Shown piece by piece: positions 9,936-19,869 of a DNA stretch of 64,000 nt; positions within the stretch are counted from its first letter, which is position 1; every line of letters starts with the position of its first letter. The translations under genes were made by a program, and so were the position numbers. This DNA is from Xanthostigma xanthostigma (lineage: Eukaryota; Arthropoda; Insecta; Raphidioptera; Raphidiidae). The DNA lies in contig OY754467.1 of assembly GCA_963575645.1 (NCBI GenBank), positions 40,235,108-40,299,107 of the forward strand. Direction: 5' to 3'. Below the pieces are notes generated by a model. The model was not told the DNA's origin, searched no databases, and saw only the letters and a list, made by a program, of their open reading frames with translations.

Positions 9936-11153
9936 GTTCACGCTACCAAACAAATAATTCTGAAGCAAAAGGAGATCATCATAAATTATTTAAAGACATA
10001 TTTTTTCATCGACATATCAATGACAAGGCTCCTATTTCTGACAAATCCGCTCACCTATGACATTTTTTCAACTCCAATCCGCGTCGGAGTGGTTGGCATT
10101 TTTACTTCGCTACGGTTCTTGAAACTGAAGATGGTGATGAGACAGTTGCAGCAAATCGCAGAAGAATTGTGGTGGACCGAGAACGGTGCCCAAAAAATTC
10201 AATTAGTATATATTTTATTGTTGACTTGGCATTGGGGCACGTGTTTTTTATTGTTTTCGGCAAAACTGTTGTATCTATACGGAAGAACTGAGCACTATTT
10301 TCTGGAACTTTCTGGCGAAGCTTACGTTATTGATTTCAAAGCGTACGGTTATGCACTCCACGAAACTCTTTTTCTTCTACTTCTGACAGGATACGGATAT
10401 CATTATCCCCTCCATACAAGTGATAAATTTATGTATGCGTTGATACAACTTATTGGTATTGCATTGTATACGTATTCCCTTCGTAATATCTTGGAATGGT
10501 TTGCAGCGAGGAACGCTTCTATAGATTTATACGAATCGATGGTGTCTCAGCTTGATACGTTAATGGACAGAAAAAATCTGCCGAACGATCTTCGAAAGCG
10601 TTTGAAGTCGTTTTATAGACACCGGTTCAAATATAGATATTTTAAAGAAACAGTCATTTTGAATACGTTATCGAGACAGTTGCGCGAAAAATTGCATTTC
10701 TATTCGTGTCGATATTTTCTAGAACGTGCAGACATTTTTAGAAACGTTCGTGAATCTACGGCTCTGGACATTGTCAAATGTTTAAAATTGGAAATATTTT
10801 TACCGAACGATGTGATCACAAAAGCAAGTTTAGATAGGAAATGTATGTGTTTTATAAATTTAGGATCTGTAACAGTTTATACTCTGTCCGGAAGAGAAGT
10901 TCTCCATCTGTCGGAAGGTGATTTTTTCGGAGACCTTTCTCTTCTTGGGTTTTTTGACGCAACTGCTTTTACTGTTGTAGCCGTAGAAGTTTGCGAGATT
11001 CTTAAACTTAACTACAAAGATTTTTCTCGCTTAATTCAACCGAGCAATGTTATTTATCGGAGAATGAAGAAAATTTCTTCTCACAGACTAGAATTGATAA
11101 ATGAGGTAAATGCAAGGCCACCTTATTTTGAATTTTATCGAACTCTTTATTGA
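9936..11153 (+). CDS. HCN/CNG-family channel, exon C (S3 to C-terminus)
   Basis: The terminal exon codes 405 residues and opens after CTGATTTCAG. The join reads ...FFTGYQ|VHATKQIIL..., restoring the S2-S3 linker. In the 544-residue model: S3 about 156-174; a weakly charged S4 about 190-212 (R199, K202, K204, R208); S5 224-247; pore 279-299 with TGYG (filter GYG 291-293); S6 302-327; C-linker 332-412; cyclic-nucleotide-binding domain 413-512. The phosphate-binding cassette is degenerate: FGDLSLL replaces FGEIxLL (D472 for Glu) and DATA replaces RRTA (A481 for the phosphate-anchoring Arg). A potassium-permeable pore is likely; cyclic-nucleotide gating is doubtful. The frame is intact to a TGA. 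The internal ATG at 10020 is not the real start. Confidence 0.92.
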   Translation, partial: VHATKQIILKQKEIIINYLKTYFFIDISMTRLLFLTNPLTYDIFSTPIRVGVVGIFTSLRFLKLKMVMRQLQQIAEELWWTENGAQKIQLVYILLLTWHWGTCFLLFSAKLLYLYGRTEHYFLELSGEAYVIDFKAYGYALHETLFLLLLTGYGYHYPLHTSDKFMYALIQLIGIALYTYSLRNILEWFAARNASIDLYESMVSQLDTLMDRKNLPNDLRKRLKSFYRHRFKYRYFKETVILNTLSRQLREKLHFYSCRYFLERADIFRNVRESTALDIVKCLKLEIFLPNDVITKASLDRKCMCFINLGSVTVYTLSGREVLHLSEGDFFGDLSLLGFFDATAFTVVAVEVCEILKLNYKDFSRLIQPSNVIYRRMKKISSHRLELINEVNARPPYFEFYRTLY

Positions 11154-11167
11154 CATATTGCTGGATT

Positions 11168-11573
11168 GCAGAAAGGATTCTCAAAAAAATTGATTTGACA
11201 ATGACCTTAGATTGTGATCATATAGTTACAGTTTCAGTACATCAGGAGCAGTCTAATGTCGTATTCAAACTCCCTGTCGTCTAAAAACATTAGATTGTTC
11301 TCACACAAAAACAAATGATTGCTCTACAAAGAAAATGATCAAAGATCATATTTCAAGCTAAATTTCGATCAAAATCCGAAAAAAAACGGTGTTTCGAAGT
11401 AGAAACTGAACAAAAAACAATGCTAAATATGTAGGTACCTATATAGTATTCACAGTTTGAGAATCCTATCATTTCGATCGATCAATTATTTTTCGAGCTT
11501 TTCATATGGGGAAATATATATGTTCACAATTCAATGTCATTGTCAAATCAGATTTTCTGACTACGCTTTCTGC
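11168..11573. mobile_element. MITE with long imperfect TIRs in channel 3' flank
   Basis: GCAGAAAGGATTCTCA...GATTTGACAATGAC on the left is mirrored by GTCATTGTCAAATC...GCTTTCTGC on the right (about 38-bp imperfect TIR). It begins only 14 bp after the channel stop codon, so it would lie in the 3' UTR if the poly(A) signal at 11638 is used. It has no ORF. Confidence 0.65.
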
Positions 11574-11637
11574 AACTGAGCATCAGTTTACAAATCAGAG
11601 TTTGCTAATATCTTGTCTTAAGAACTGAATTAATGCT

Positions 11638-11643
11638 AATAAA
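11638..11643 (+). promoter_or_regulatory. Candidate poly(A) signal of the channel gene
   Basis: This AATAAA, 485 bp past the stop codon and beyond the MITE, would give a 3' UTR containing that MITE. No cleavage site evidence is available. Confidence 0.3.
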
Positions 11644-11649
11644 CTTGCA

Positions 11650-12220
11650 TAATTTATTACGTGTACTGTTATCTCTTACTTAATATAGGTATTATAATTG
11701 AAGTTTATAATTAAAAGCTCAACAACCACCGAACCGAATTTACTGTTTAAAAATCTTCTTCTTGGCGACAAAAGGTTGGTGGACAGTAAGCGAAAAATAA
11801 TAATTTACATCCGGGATAAGCCGCACTGAGCAACGAGATTGAAGAGTTTGGAGTTGGGGTTGAATTTTACTCTATTTCATTTAATTACACAGTTACATAT
11901 CGATCTTCTGCATCCTGTACACTCTACCCGGTAGGTTAATTACACGTAAGATGTTGTGAATGGATATTGAAACCTAGAGTCCTGACGTAGATGGGTTATA
12001 ATTGTCTCTCCAGGAAGCAATATAACTGTCCAACCACGGTCACGTACTTAGAGTACTTTAACCGGTCAACAAGCAAAGTTGCCGTCTTGTAATCTCTGTA
12101 TTTATAGCGCATGTTTACGAAAACACTATTTGAAGTAGAAGTGCACATTTGAAATACTGCAGGTAATTTGGAATACTATAAGGTCTCTCAATTGTAAACG
12201 CCGTATATGTTTTGATGCCG
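11650..12220. other. No gene seen
   Basis: Non-coding sequence between the channel gene and a minus-strand SINE. No structure was recognised. Confidence 0.45.
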
Positions 12221-12917
12221 TAATAATAATAATGCGTTTAACGTCCGTTTCTCGACTTTTTATGTCATAACAGACACCATTCGCACTATTACTATTTTCC
12301 ATCTATCACACTTCCCGTTATTTTCTACATTTTTTAAAACTTTAACTTAATAGCAATGGGCGAATGAGGGAATTTTAGGACATTAGGATAAGGTAGGCAA
12401 ATTTTGAGCATAGGAGTTTGACAGGTAATCGGCCATGGCCTTGAACAAAGCACCATCTCGATATTTATCCGGAATTATAGAGGGAAACCCATAGAGATAT
12501 AAGTAACTAGAGTTCGCGAGTGAGCCTTGAAAGTGTCTGCGTTTGACAATTTCGTATCACTGTGGTAACTAAAGATATAAACAGCACATGGCTAGTTACA
12601 TAAGGGTATCGTTTTCCCCGCCCTCCCCTCTTCAGTTAACTATCTGTCAACGAGCGCTCATGAGAGAGAGAGAGAATTATACGGAACGATTGCAGCGTTC
12701 TCTCTCTGAACTGCAGACACTTTCACTTATGGCAAGCATACCCGATAGCGTACTCTAGTACTTATATCTCTATGGGGAAACCTCAACAAGATGGCCGGTA
12801 CAGAAATTACCGTTTCTCGGCGAGAGGCTGTAGGAAAAAGTCTCAGTCACGTCTGCCCCCGGCGGGATAAGAACCCGGTACCTCCCGTATGCTCTCACCA
12901 CTACGCCGCCCCGCTCA
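12221..12917 (-). mobile_element. tRNA-derived SINE, minus strand, interrupted by a MITE
   Basis: On the minus strand it starts with a tRNA-like head (GCGTAGTGGTGAGAGC box A, GGTTCTTATCC in the box B position; about 12840-12917). It runs through the shared body (CTTGTTGAGGTT, ATGGCCGATTACCTGTCAAA) and ends in a (TTA)n tail at 12221-12233. Related copies are at 36531 and 38631. About 287 bp of its body (12489-12775) is a later insertion. Confidence 0.75.
12489..12775. mobile_element. MITE nested in a SINE
   Basis: The ends are CCATAGAGATATAAGTA and TACTTATATCTCTATGG. The SINE sequence GGAAAC is duplicated on both sides (12483-12488, 12776-12781), marking the insertion. Its right half recurs at about 35945-36025 (CACTTTCACCTATGGCAAAC ... 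TTACTTATATCTCTATGG). Confidence 0.8.
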
Positions 12918-13237
12918 GTTTTTTTTTTTTTCCGATACCGGGAATAGAACCCGAGGAGAGCTATCAAGCATTTTTGGGTTGGTATTTCACAAAATCGAAG
13001 ACCTGACTGAAGGGTAGTGAGACCTAGCCAAGCTGTGAATTTTTAACTATAGATGCGAATTTTATTTTGCAAAAAAAGCTCTCGAGGCATTTTGAAATTT
13101 TAATACCTCTTCAAATTTAGTATTTAATAAAATGAAAAATAAATAAGCCAGGTCATTTAGTCGGGTCTCAATGTCTGCCAGGCGGTTACAAAACTGTCTA
13201 TTATACGTGAGTACGGGTACGACGCTACGGATAGGTT

Positions 13238-13312
13238 TAAGTGCGAGAGAGAGCGTATATCGGCTGAGTTGAAGTGTGCTGCGGTACGATATATGCTCTC
13301 TCTCACACTTAG
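13238..13312. repeat. Hairpin with GA/CT-rich arms
   Basis: TAAGTGCGAGAGAGAGCGTATATCG is mirrored by CGATATATGCTCTCTCTCACACTTA. It abuts the interspersed repeat at 13313. Confidence 0.65.
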
Positions 13313-13412
13313 TTCTCTTTACCTCATCACTACTTCCGTCGCACTTTATCCAGATCGGAATCACTCCTAACACCGCGCCTAAAGAAGTTTCACTTCATGT
13401 GACGCAAAAGGT
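13313..13412 (-). repeat. Interspersed repeat with 'GAAGTGAAACTTCTTTAGGC' head
   Basis: On the minus strand it reads GAAGTGAAACTTCTTTAGGC, GCGGTGTTAGGAGTGATTCC and GATCTGGATAAAGTGCGACG. The head motif recurs in altered form at 14010 and 52526 and near 39540 and 61890. I recall this type of repeat from moth genomes, but it is not verified. Confidence 0.55.
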
Positions 13413-13763
13413 ATCTGATCTTCGTCGTTTTTTTATACTTTCTTATTTATTAATAATTGTAAGTGAATGAAAATGTCATTGATATTTTTATAAAACATCT
13501 GGTGCTCTCAGTTAATATAAATTATTAGCACGTTTGCCAGATAGAGATAGATTCGTTGACAGCCGGTATGTTAACTGTGTAATGTAGTCGATTTGTAAAG
13601 CACGTAGTACACGTAAGACACGTTACCGATCTTATTCGTCTAGTCTGGTCTATGTTTGTTTATATAATTCCGATCGTTTCAACTGACTCACTCGGCAACT
13701 CATTTACTCACTCATTGCAAAATCAAATTCGGTTTACCCACGAAACTTATGCAGTGAAACTTT

Positions 13764-13987
13764 TTGGAGTTTACTCCTTAAGAAACGATTTTGAGTTATA
13801 AGGCCCGGTACGGAAAATTTATGAGTAGTAAAATCGATTGGTGAGGCGTTACGCTCCACCGCTTCAAGAGTGGCGTTACGCTCGTCCGCTTCAAAAGAGA
13901 CAAACATATATATCTGTAGGATTTAACGTGCGAAAGAATGAGATGGAATGTATTACACAGCGTATCTATAAGGAGTAAACTCCAGTC
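13764..13987. repeat. Short inverted-repeat element
   Basis: TTGGAGTTTACTCCTTA is mirrored by AAGGAGTAAACTCCA. Between them the decamer GGCGTTACGCTC occurs twice, followed by CCGCTTCAA. It may be a small non-autonomous element or a composite with the repeat at 14010. Confidence 0.5.
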
Positions 13988-14009
13988 GTGCGTTGGAGCT
14001 GACACACAC

Positions 14010-14090
14010 ACATTTTTTTAGGCGCGGCAGCGCAAATTAACCTGGATCAGACGAAAAGTGAAATGCTTCTCCTTCTCCGACTTCAAAATA
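14010..14090 (+). repeat. Interspersed repeat fragment 'GGCGCGGCAGCGCAAATTAA'
   Basis: It shares CCTGGATCAGACGAAAAGTG and AATGCTTCTCCTTCTCCGAC with the segment 52526-52600, so both derive from one dispersed family. No coding content. Confidence 0.6.
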
Positions 14091-14615
14091 TTTGATTTAT
14101 TGTTGATTTTATGAAAAAAAGATTTTAAATAGAAATATATAAATAATGTCGGAAGTGCTGTTTTATTGTAAAATATGTGACGTATAACCAGGGGTGGGGG
14201 GATCACACAAATGTGACTACCTCTGACGGATGGGGAATCCAGAAATCATGAAATTCGTGTGACGTAATTTATGGATGACCTCTTATTAGATTTGTGCTTG
14301 CAGCATTCACGCAAACAAGTAACGAACTGGTAACTACACATAATGGTGCACTACTGGTGTTGTTTCTATTTGCCATAAACGGACCCGCAGATCGCGAACT
14401 GATTGTGTTATTTTCACGAATATGCCATTAAAATGTTTTCTTCCGTTCTTTGATTACATTATTACAATATATATTGTTGTTGTTATATGCAGAACTTATC
14501 TGATTTCAGTTTACGTGAGTCTTGTGTAATTAATGTTAGCTATAAAAGTACGTAGGTTTCGAAATCGCTTAACAATAGCCAGCAGGGATAACTGTATTGT
14601 TGTATAATAAAAAAA

Positions 14616-15525
14616 ACCGGCCAAGTGCGAGTCGCACTCGCGCACCGAGGGTTCCGTACAAACTTGTAGGTATGTAAATATAGTTCGTCCATCACGGGAA
14701 TCGAATCTCGAAGATTTTTCCCGCTATAAGCCGTTGAAAAACTGTTGTCCCCATACATCGACAAACGTCGCGGTCAGTTTGCCAACTAAAATGAGTTCAG
14801 ATGGACTACTGAAGTGTATTGTACATCATGGCTATATCTGATAGCCTAAATGTCGTACCGTGTTGTATGCGAGAGTTCTCATATTGTGCTGTATAAACGC
14901 ACCAGTAGCGGACGCTCGTTTTGTATTAGATAGAACTGTTACTGTGTACGTGCGTAGCATGTTGTTGCGGTTTAAAAACACCTTTACTTGTGCTACATAT
15001 AAGCAGCGTTGCCAGTTTTTTTTTTGCCAAGTCGGGATTTTGGAACTCTTTGAGTGAAAACAGCGGGATTCTTTCGTCGAAAGCGGGACATAGTAAAAAA
15101 ACGTATATAATCAGAAGTTTTCAAATATTTATTTGAATTAAAATTACTTTTACGTGACAATAGATAGCAAAAATAGCCATAGAAAATGCATTTTAATAAA
15201 AATATATTATTTTAAATCAAATTTACCCTATCGTTAAATAGTTGAGTCTTATTCGTCAGCACGCTGCGCGCACGGTCGAGTTATCCCCGAAAAGCGAGAC
15301 TGAGCCTGTCCCGCGCGGGACATTAAATTTTGATTCAAAAATCGGGACATCCCGCCAAAATCGGGACGTCTGGCAACGCTGGCTATAAGACATTGCTTCT
15401 TTCCAAATTTCTCGAGTCTAGATCAACGGGAAGTATATCCAAGAGTCTTGATATACAGACAGACGGACAACAAAGTGATCCTATAAGAGTTCTTTTTTCC
15501 TTTTGCGGTATGGAACCCTAAAAAG
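14616..15525 (+). mobile_element. Lepidopteran-type retroelement end, interrupted
   Basis: It opens ACCGGCCAAGTGCGAGTCGC...GGGTTCCGTAC. It closes CAGACGGACAACAAAGTGAT ... CGGTATGGAACCCTAAAAA. These are the two ends of a repeat I know to be abundant in Lepidoptera. About 380 bp near the 3' side is an inserted hAT MITE (15004-15381). No reverse transcriptase remains. Confidence 0.65.
15004..15381. mobile_element. hAT MITE nested in retroelement
   Basis: TIRs are CAGCGTTGCCAG and CTGGCAACGCTG, exactly complementary over 12 bases apart from loop-side drift. Inside are GGGAC-rich subterminal repeats (AAGTCGGGATTTT / AAAATCGGGACGTC). Flanks CATATAAG and GCTATAAG match at 6 of 8 positions. It has no transposase. 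Confidence 0.8.
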
Positions 15526-15588
15526 GGCATGAGTCGCGGCATACACGACCAAAGTGAAACTTCTAATGTATGAATAATATAATAGTCT

Positions 15589-15844
15589 AAGATCCCGATT
15601 TGGCTCGACCTTCACCCATCGAGTTTTCTAATGAAATTTGAAATTTCATAATATAATCTAATAATAAAGAAAAATTGATTTGAAGGAAATAAAATTAATA
15701 ACTTTAATTTTTTAATTAAGAATAGCTGTGCCAGGAAATTTAATCTCAACCAAATCAATTTTTCATTAATAAGTCATTATATTATCAAATTTAAAATTTC
15801 GTTAGAAAACTCGATGGGTGATGATCGAGCTAAATCGGGATCTT
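15589..15844. mobile_element. Foldback/MITE with ~43-bp TIRs, copy 1
   Basis: AAGATCCCGATTTGGCTCGA...CATCGAGTTTTCTAA is mirrored by TTAGAAAACTCGATGGGTG...AAATCGGGATCTT. A second copy, split by insertions, is at 48929-49525 and shares the internal AATAGCTGTGCCAGGAAATT. Confidence 0.8.
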
Positions 15845-15900
15845 GTACTACAAACTTTTGCGATTAATTTTGTTTCTATTTTTCCATAGTAAATTTTATT

Positions 15901-16282
15901 CAAATCTTTTCCCCTCGCCTAAAAACGGTTCGCGCTCTCCCGACGCTATTTTTAAAGCTAGAGGGTTCTGGTAAACGCCAAATTAAAGACAAAGAATCAG
16001 ACTACAGATCCTTCAGGCGAATTTTTTGAAAAACAAATTCTGAAAAACTTACAACCTTTTGAAAAAAATTATAAGTAACGTAATATTTCACACGTAGACG
16101 AAACTTTTTTTCAAAAATTTCGCCTGAAGGATCTGTAGTCTAATTCTTTGTCTTTCATTTGGCGTTTACCAGAACCCTCTAGCTTTAAAATAGCGTCGGG
16201 AGAGCGCAAAGCGTTTTTAGGCGAGGGGAAAAGATTTGAGATGAAGGGTGCAGGGGGTGTTTGCTGGGACGAATACTCTTAT
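15901..16282. repeat. Long foldback, copy 1 (left end missing)
   Basis: The arms carry CCCCTCGCCTAAAAACGG, GCGCTCTCCCGACGCTAT and AGAGGGTTCTGGTAAACGCC and their complements around an AT-rich loop near 16030-16110. The right outer end (GGGACGAATACTCTTA) is present, but the left outer ~60 bp seen in the second copy is lacking. Confidence 0.85.
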
Positions 16283-16734
16283 CGCACTAGTGAGAAATGA
16301 ATCGCTTTACTACCGTTATACACGGGTATGTAAAGCAGCCATTTTATGGTGGGGGTATGCACGAAAACATATTTTAACAAAACTGGAATGAATGAATTAT
16401 TATCACTTGTTTTGAAGTAGATCACAAGAATCAAAGAGAATAATAAAACCACGATAAAAAATTAACTGGAACACCTGCAGCATATACACGTTTATTCATC
16501 TGTCATTATAATTCTTCAAGCAGTTTAAGTTTTGAATGAAATCGGTTGTCGGTCGATCTCTATAGCATAGTGTAGAAGCACAACAGATATTTTAATGAAC
16601 TGTTATCTTGTCGTCCCGTCTAAATAAGAGGACACCCTTGGCGAAAACAATATATCCGTGGCCACAACGCGAACTGGCTTATATAGAATTTTTAGTCAAC
16701 TCCGATTATATTGACAGATACTTTAATCATGTGT
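16283..16734. other. Spacer between two copies of the same foldback
   Basis: No gene or RNA signal. Small open frames running into the next foldback are artefacts of its arm. Confidence 0.45.
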
Positions 16735-17163
16735 TTAAGAGTATTCGTCCCTACAAATACCCCTTACACCCTTCATCTCAAATCTTTTCCCCTCGCCTAA
16801 AAACTGTTCGCGCTCTCCCGACGCTATTTTTAAAGCTAGAGGGTTCTGGTAAACGCCAAATGGAAGACAAAGAATCAGACTACAGATCCTTCAGGCGAAT
16901 TTTTTGAAAAAAAAAATCCTGAAAAAACTTACAACCTTTTGAAAAAAATAATAAGTTACGTAATATTTCACACGTAGACGAAACTGTTTTTCAAAAAATT
17001 CGCCTGATGGATCTGTAGTCTGATTCTTTGTCTTTCATTTGGCGTTTACCAGAACCCTCTAGCTTTAAAAATAGCGTCGGAAGAGCGCGAACCGTTTTTA
17101 GGCGAGAGGAAAAGATATGAGATGAAGGGTGCAGGGGGTATTTGCAGGGACGAATACTCTTAA
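16735..17163. repeat. Long foldback, copy 2 (complete)
   Basis: This is the complete 429-bp form: TTAAGAGTATTCGTCCC ... and GACGAATACTCTTAA at the ends, arms near 190 bp, a loop of about 50 bp. The two copies lie 450 bp apart in the same orientation. The transcript of either strand would form a long hairpin. Confidence 0.88.
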
Positions 17164-17272
17164 AGATGTAAGAGATATATAGTCGCAGACAAAAGTATGT
17201 CATAACGTCAAATTTTACCAAATCTTCTATTTCGGTACAATTTGTTAGACACATGTAGGTACAATACACATA

Positions 17273-17523
17273 TATATGAAGGGTAAACGGGAAGATTTAT
17301 CAATAAAAATTCGAAATTAATTTTTTATGCCATATTGTAGCCAAAAGTCGTACCTTTCTGTTGGTGTATTCATTTTAGACAAGAATACGCTAGGTCAAAA
17401 GTTATAAGCGTTGAAAGAAATGCATCAGCAAGTAAATGGTACGATCTTAAACACTTCAAAATGCTCTTCTGCACAATTTACATTTTTTGACAAACCGCCT
17501 TCTTCCCGTGTACCCTTCATATA
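17273..17523. mobile_element. Small MITE, 251 bp
   Basis: TIRs are TATATGAAGGGTAAACGGGAAG and CTTCCCGTGTACCCTTCATATA in opposite orientation, with a non-coding interior. The target duplication is not resolved because the flank is TA-rich. Confidence 0.7.
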
Positions 17524-17665
17524 ATAGTAGACTCAATTTCGACGTATAGAGGGTTGAGATTTCGCGTAATGGAGGTTCTGGGGCTTGAAGGGAAGGTAAT
17601 AACACTTTTTTTTGAGTTTTGGAGGTTTTCGACTTATCGAGGTTTGACTTAAAAATATTCTACTG

Positions 17666-18011
17666 CAGGGGTCGGAAACCTTTTGAGACGGAAGAGCCAA
17701 AAGTTACAATTTACAAAAATTCCCAGTTTTTAAAGAGCCACTAAACATTTTCGTTTCAGTATTATAGTATTTGCTTATATAGGTATAATATACATATATC
17801 CGAGGACGACATGTCGCGACGGGAGCGGTGCGGGTGAGACGCGAGTGGAAATGGCTGAGAGATAAACAGTGTACTCAATCATTGATCGATTGGACGATTT
17901 TTAAGGGTTTATATAATAAAATAATATTTTTTTGCGTATGGAACTGGAGAGCCGCAACTTTACATCAAAAGAGCCGCATGCGGTTCGCGTGCCACAGGTT
18001 GCCGACCCCTG
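17666..18011. mobile_element. hAT MITE with perfect 8-bp TSD
   Basis: It begins CAGGGGTCGGAAACC and ends GGTTGCCGACCCCTG. TTCTACTG is repeated exactly at 17658-17665 and 18012-18019. The interior has the GAGCCGCATGCGG motif seen in a widespread hAT family found across distantly related animals. It is 346 bp with no ORF of its own; overlapping small open frames are incidental. Confidence 0.92.
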
Positions 18012-18390
18012 TTCTACTGTATAAAACAGAAAAAAATCGACGTAAGCAACTTTGCCTTGCGGTAACTGAATTATGTGTAGTATAATACGATCCGATGCCA
18101 CCGAATGCGCACATGATGCTAGTGAATCTATACATCGTCTTAAGCTTATTAAAAGATACTTATCTAAAGCATTGCCACTTTCGGTCACAATGGCAGACAA
18201 ACCGTGTGTGTGCCTTACACTAAATCCGTTTGTGATCTGTGATTCTCAATCGCGACTCCCACTGCACCTGACCTGCTGGCTGAATCTTAGACAAAACGCA
18301 GTTTTAACCGACTTCACAAAAAATTGAAGATCAATTCGACATGTAGAATGTAGATATACCATTAAATTTGTTCTCTTCATATATGTAATA

Positions 18391-18742
18391 ACCGCCCGGT
18401 TTCACCCGGGTGCAGAAGAACGAATGGGTGGGGAAGGGACATAAGTAATTCATCTTAGTTTACCGAGATGAATGTTGTGTCCAAATATCATGATGATCGG
18501 AATAGTTTTTGTCGGATAGACAAATTTTGAGTTACATTTTTCAAAATTTTTTATTGATGCTCCGCTCCTATTAGTCGTAGCGTGATATTATATACTATAT
18601 AGCCTATACCCTTCCTCGATAAATGGGCTATCCAACAAAAAAAAATGTTTTCAATTCGAACCAGTAGTTTTTGAGATTAGCGCGTCGCGTTCTACCAAAC
18701 AAACAAACTCTTCAGCTTTATATATTAGTATTTAGTATAGAT
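18391..18742 (-). mobile_element. Lep1/Helitron-like element, minus strand
   Basis: It runs from CCGCCCGGTTTCACCCGGGT to CTTCAGCTTTATATATTAGT. It is the reverse complement of the family at 491, 32824 (same strand as this one) and 34752, and is uninterrupted at about 350 bp. The terminal ACTAG is eroded. Confidence 0.75.
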
Positions 18743-18814
18743 TATAGAATTATAGATTACTATATCACGCATTGTATACTCAATGTGCGGTGAGTATATA
18801 GTTTTATTCTATCC

Positions 18815-19282
18815 GAGCATATAGGAATAAAATCGCAATCGAACCATTTCTGTATTTTTTCAAGTCGTAAGAACTCGTTGGCTCTGATTGGCTTAACGTC
18901 GTAGAAAAAGTCATAAAGTTTTTGAAACAGAGATACTATTGACTGCTCTGTTTTGACATGTCTATGATGACATAAAGATATGTGTCATGGCTGCCGACCA
19001 ATCCTATCATCGGAGAAATGAGAGAATTACATCGAAGAAAGAGACGCAGATATATTTTGGATACGCTTTGTTGCCTTCACTCACCGCACATTGAGAAGAT
19101 AAACAATGATTCAGATAGTAAATTATGTAATTCCGACAATATATTAGCATGGAGTATCTCTCTTTATCAAAAGTTCTATGTCTTTATCTATGACAAACAG
19201 AACCAACGAGCTCTAACGAAAAAAAAAAAACAAAATGTCCTTACAGTCTAATGGTTCGATTGCGATTTTGTTCCTATGCTTG
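18815..19282. mobile_element. Non-autonomous element with inverted ends, copy 1
   Basis: GAATAAAATCGCAATCGAAC on the left is mirrored by GGTTCGATTGCGATTTTGTT on the right. The interior (ACCAATCCTATCATCGGAGA, CATCGAAGAAAGAGACGCAG) recurs at 58283-58640. An open frame of 89 codons at 18982 is repeat sequence with no recognisable domain. Confidence 0.7.
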
Positions 19283-19288
19283 ATATTT

Positions 19289-19553
19289 AAATATAAAATA
19301 TTTTTAACAAAAAAATTGAACCGGCTTCAAAATATGCACTAAAAAGTAAAAAATAATAATTGTTGTTATTTTTGGAGTCGGTGTCACATCGGAATTCGAA
19401 AGTAGCAATTTAAATCTTACATGTCTCTAGTTCTCAGATTAGATTTCATTTTGGCTGACACCGACTCCAAAAATAACAATAATTATTATTTTTTACTTTT
19501 TAGTGCATATTTTGAAGTCGGTTCAATTTTATTGTTAAAAATATTTTATTTTT
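19289..19553. repeat. Foldback of the 'ACTTTTTAGTG' group
   Basis: AAAATATTTTTAACAAAAA, TTGAACCGGCTTC and ACTAAAAAGTAAAAAATAAT on the left are mirrored on the right around a loop of about 80 bp. Distant relatives, sharing CTTTTTAGTG and GAAC/CTTC boxes, are at 23625, 30703, 31470, 40237 and 40750. Confidence 0.85.
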
Positions 19554-19554
19554 C

Positions 19555-19812
19555 TCTTTTTAGTGTTAGATAAAGTATTGCAATGGGTAGGCCAAGTATG
19601 CGTGACTTTTAAATTTGAGTTTCCCTCGATTTCTCCGGATTCCACCATCAGATCCTGACTTGGTTCCGATGGAACCACCTCGGAAGTGCACTCTTTCGAA
19701 TAAAAAAAGAATTTTGAAAATCGGTCCATAATTGACGGAGAAATCGGTGAACATACATAAAAAAAAATATACAGTCGAACATAGAACCTCCTCCTTTTTT
19801 GAAGTCGGTTAA
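19555..19812 (-). repeat. Dispersed 'CCGACTTCAAAAAAGGAGG' element
   Basis: On the minus strand: AACCGACTTCAAAAAAGGAG, then a T-rich run, ATGTATGTTCACCGATTTC and TCCGTCAATTATGGACCGAT. This is a very common lepidopteran repeat tail. It is head-to-tail with the foldback at 19289, whose edge carries the same GAAGTCGGTT motif. No protein domain is visible. Confidence 0.6.
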
Positions 19813-19869
19813 AAAGTGTATGGTTCTGCCATTTTCGTAGAATTGGTGTGTAAATCAATCGTTACAGAA

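Noticed and set aside
10020..11153. Single-exon channel starting at the ATG at 10020
   Set aside because: The frame extends upstream to a good acceptor at 9935, and the S2-S3 linker joins exactly to exon B. The ATG lies inside S3.
16608..17269. Two similar open frames (99 and 92 codons) on opposite strands
   Set aside because: Both are translations of the mirrored arms of the foldback at 16735.
18982..19251. 89-codon open frame
   Set aside because: It lies in the interior of a repeat present again at 58283, where it is not conserved as a frame. No domain.
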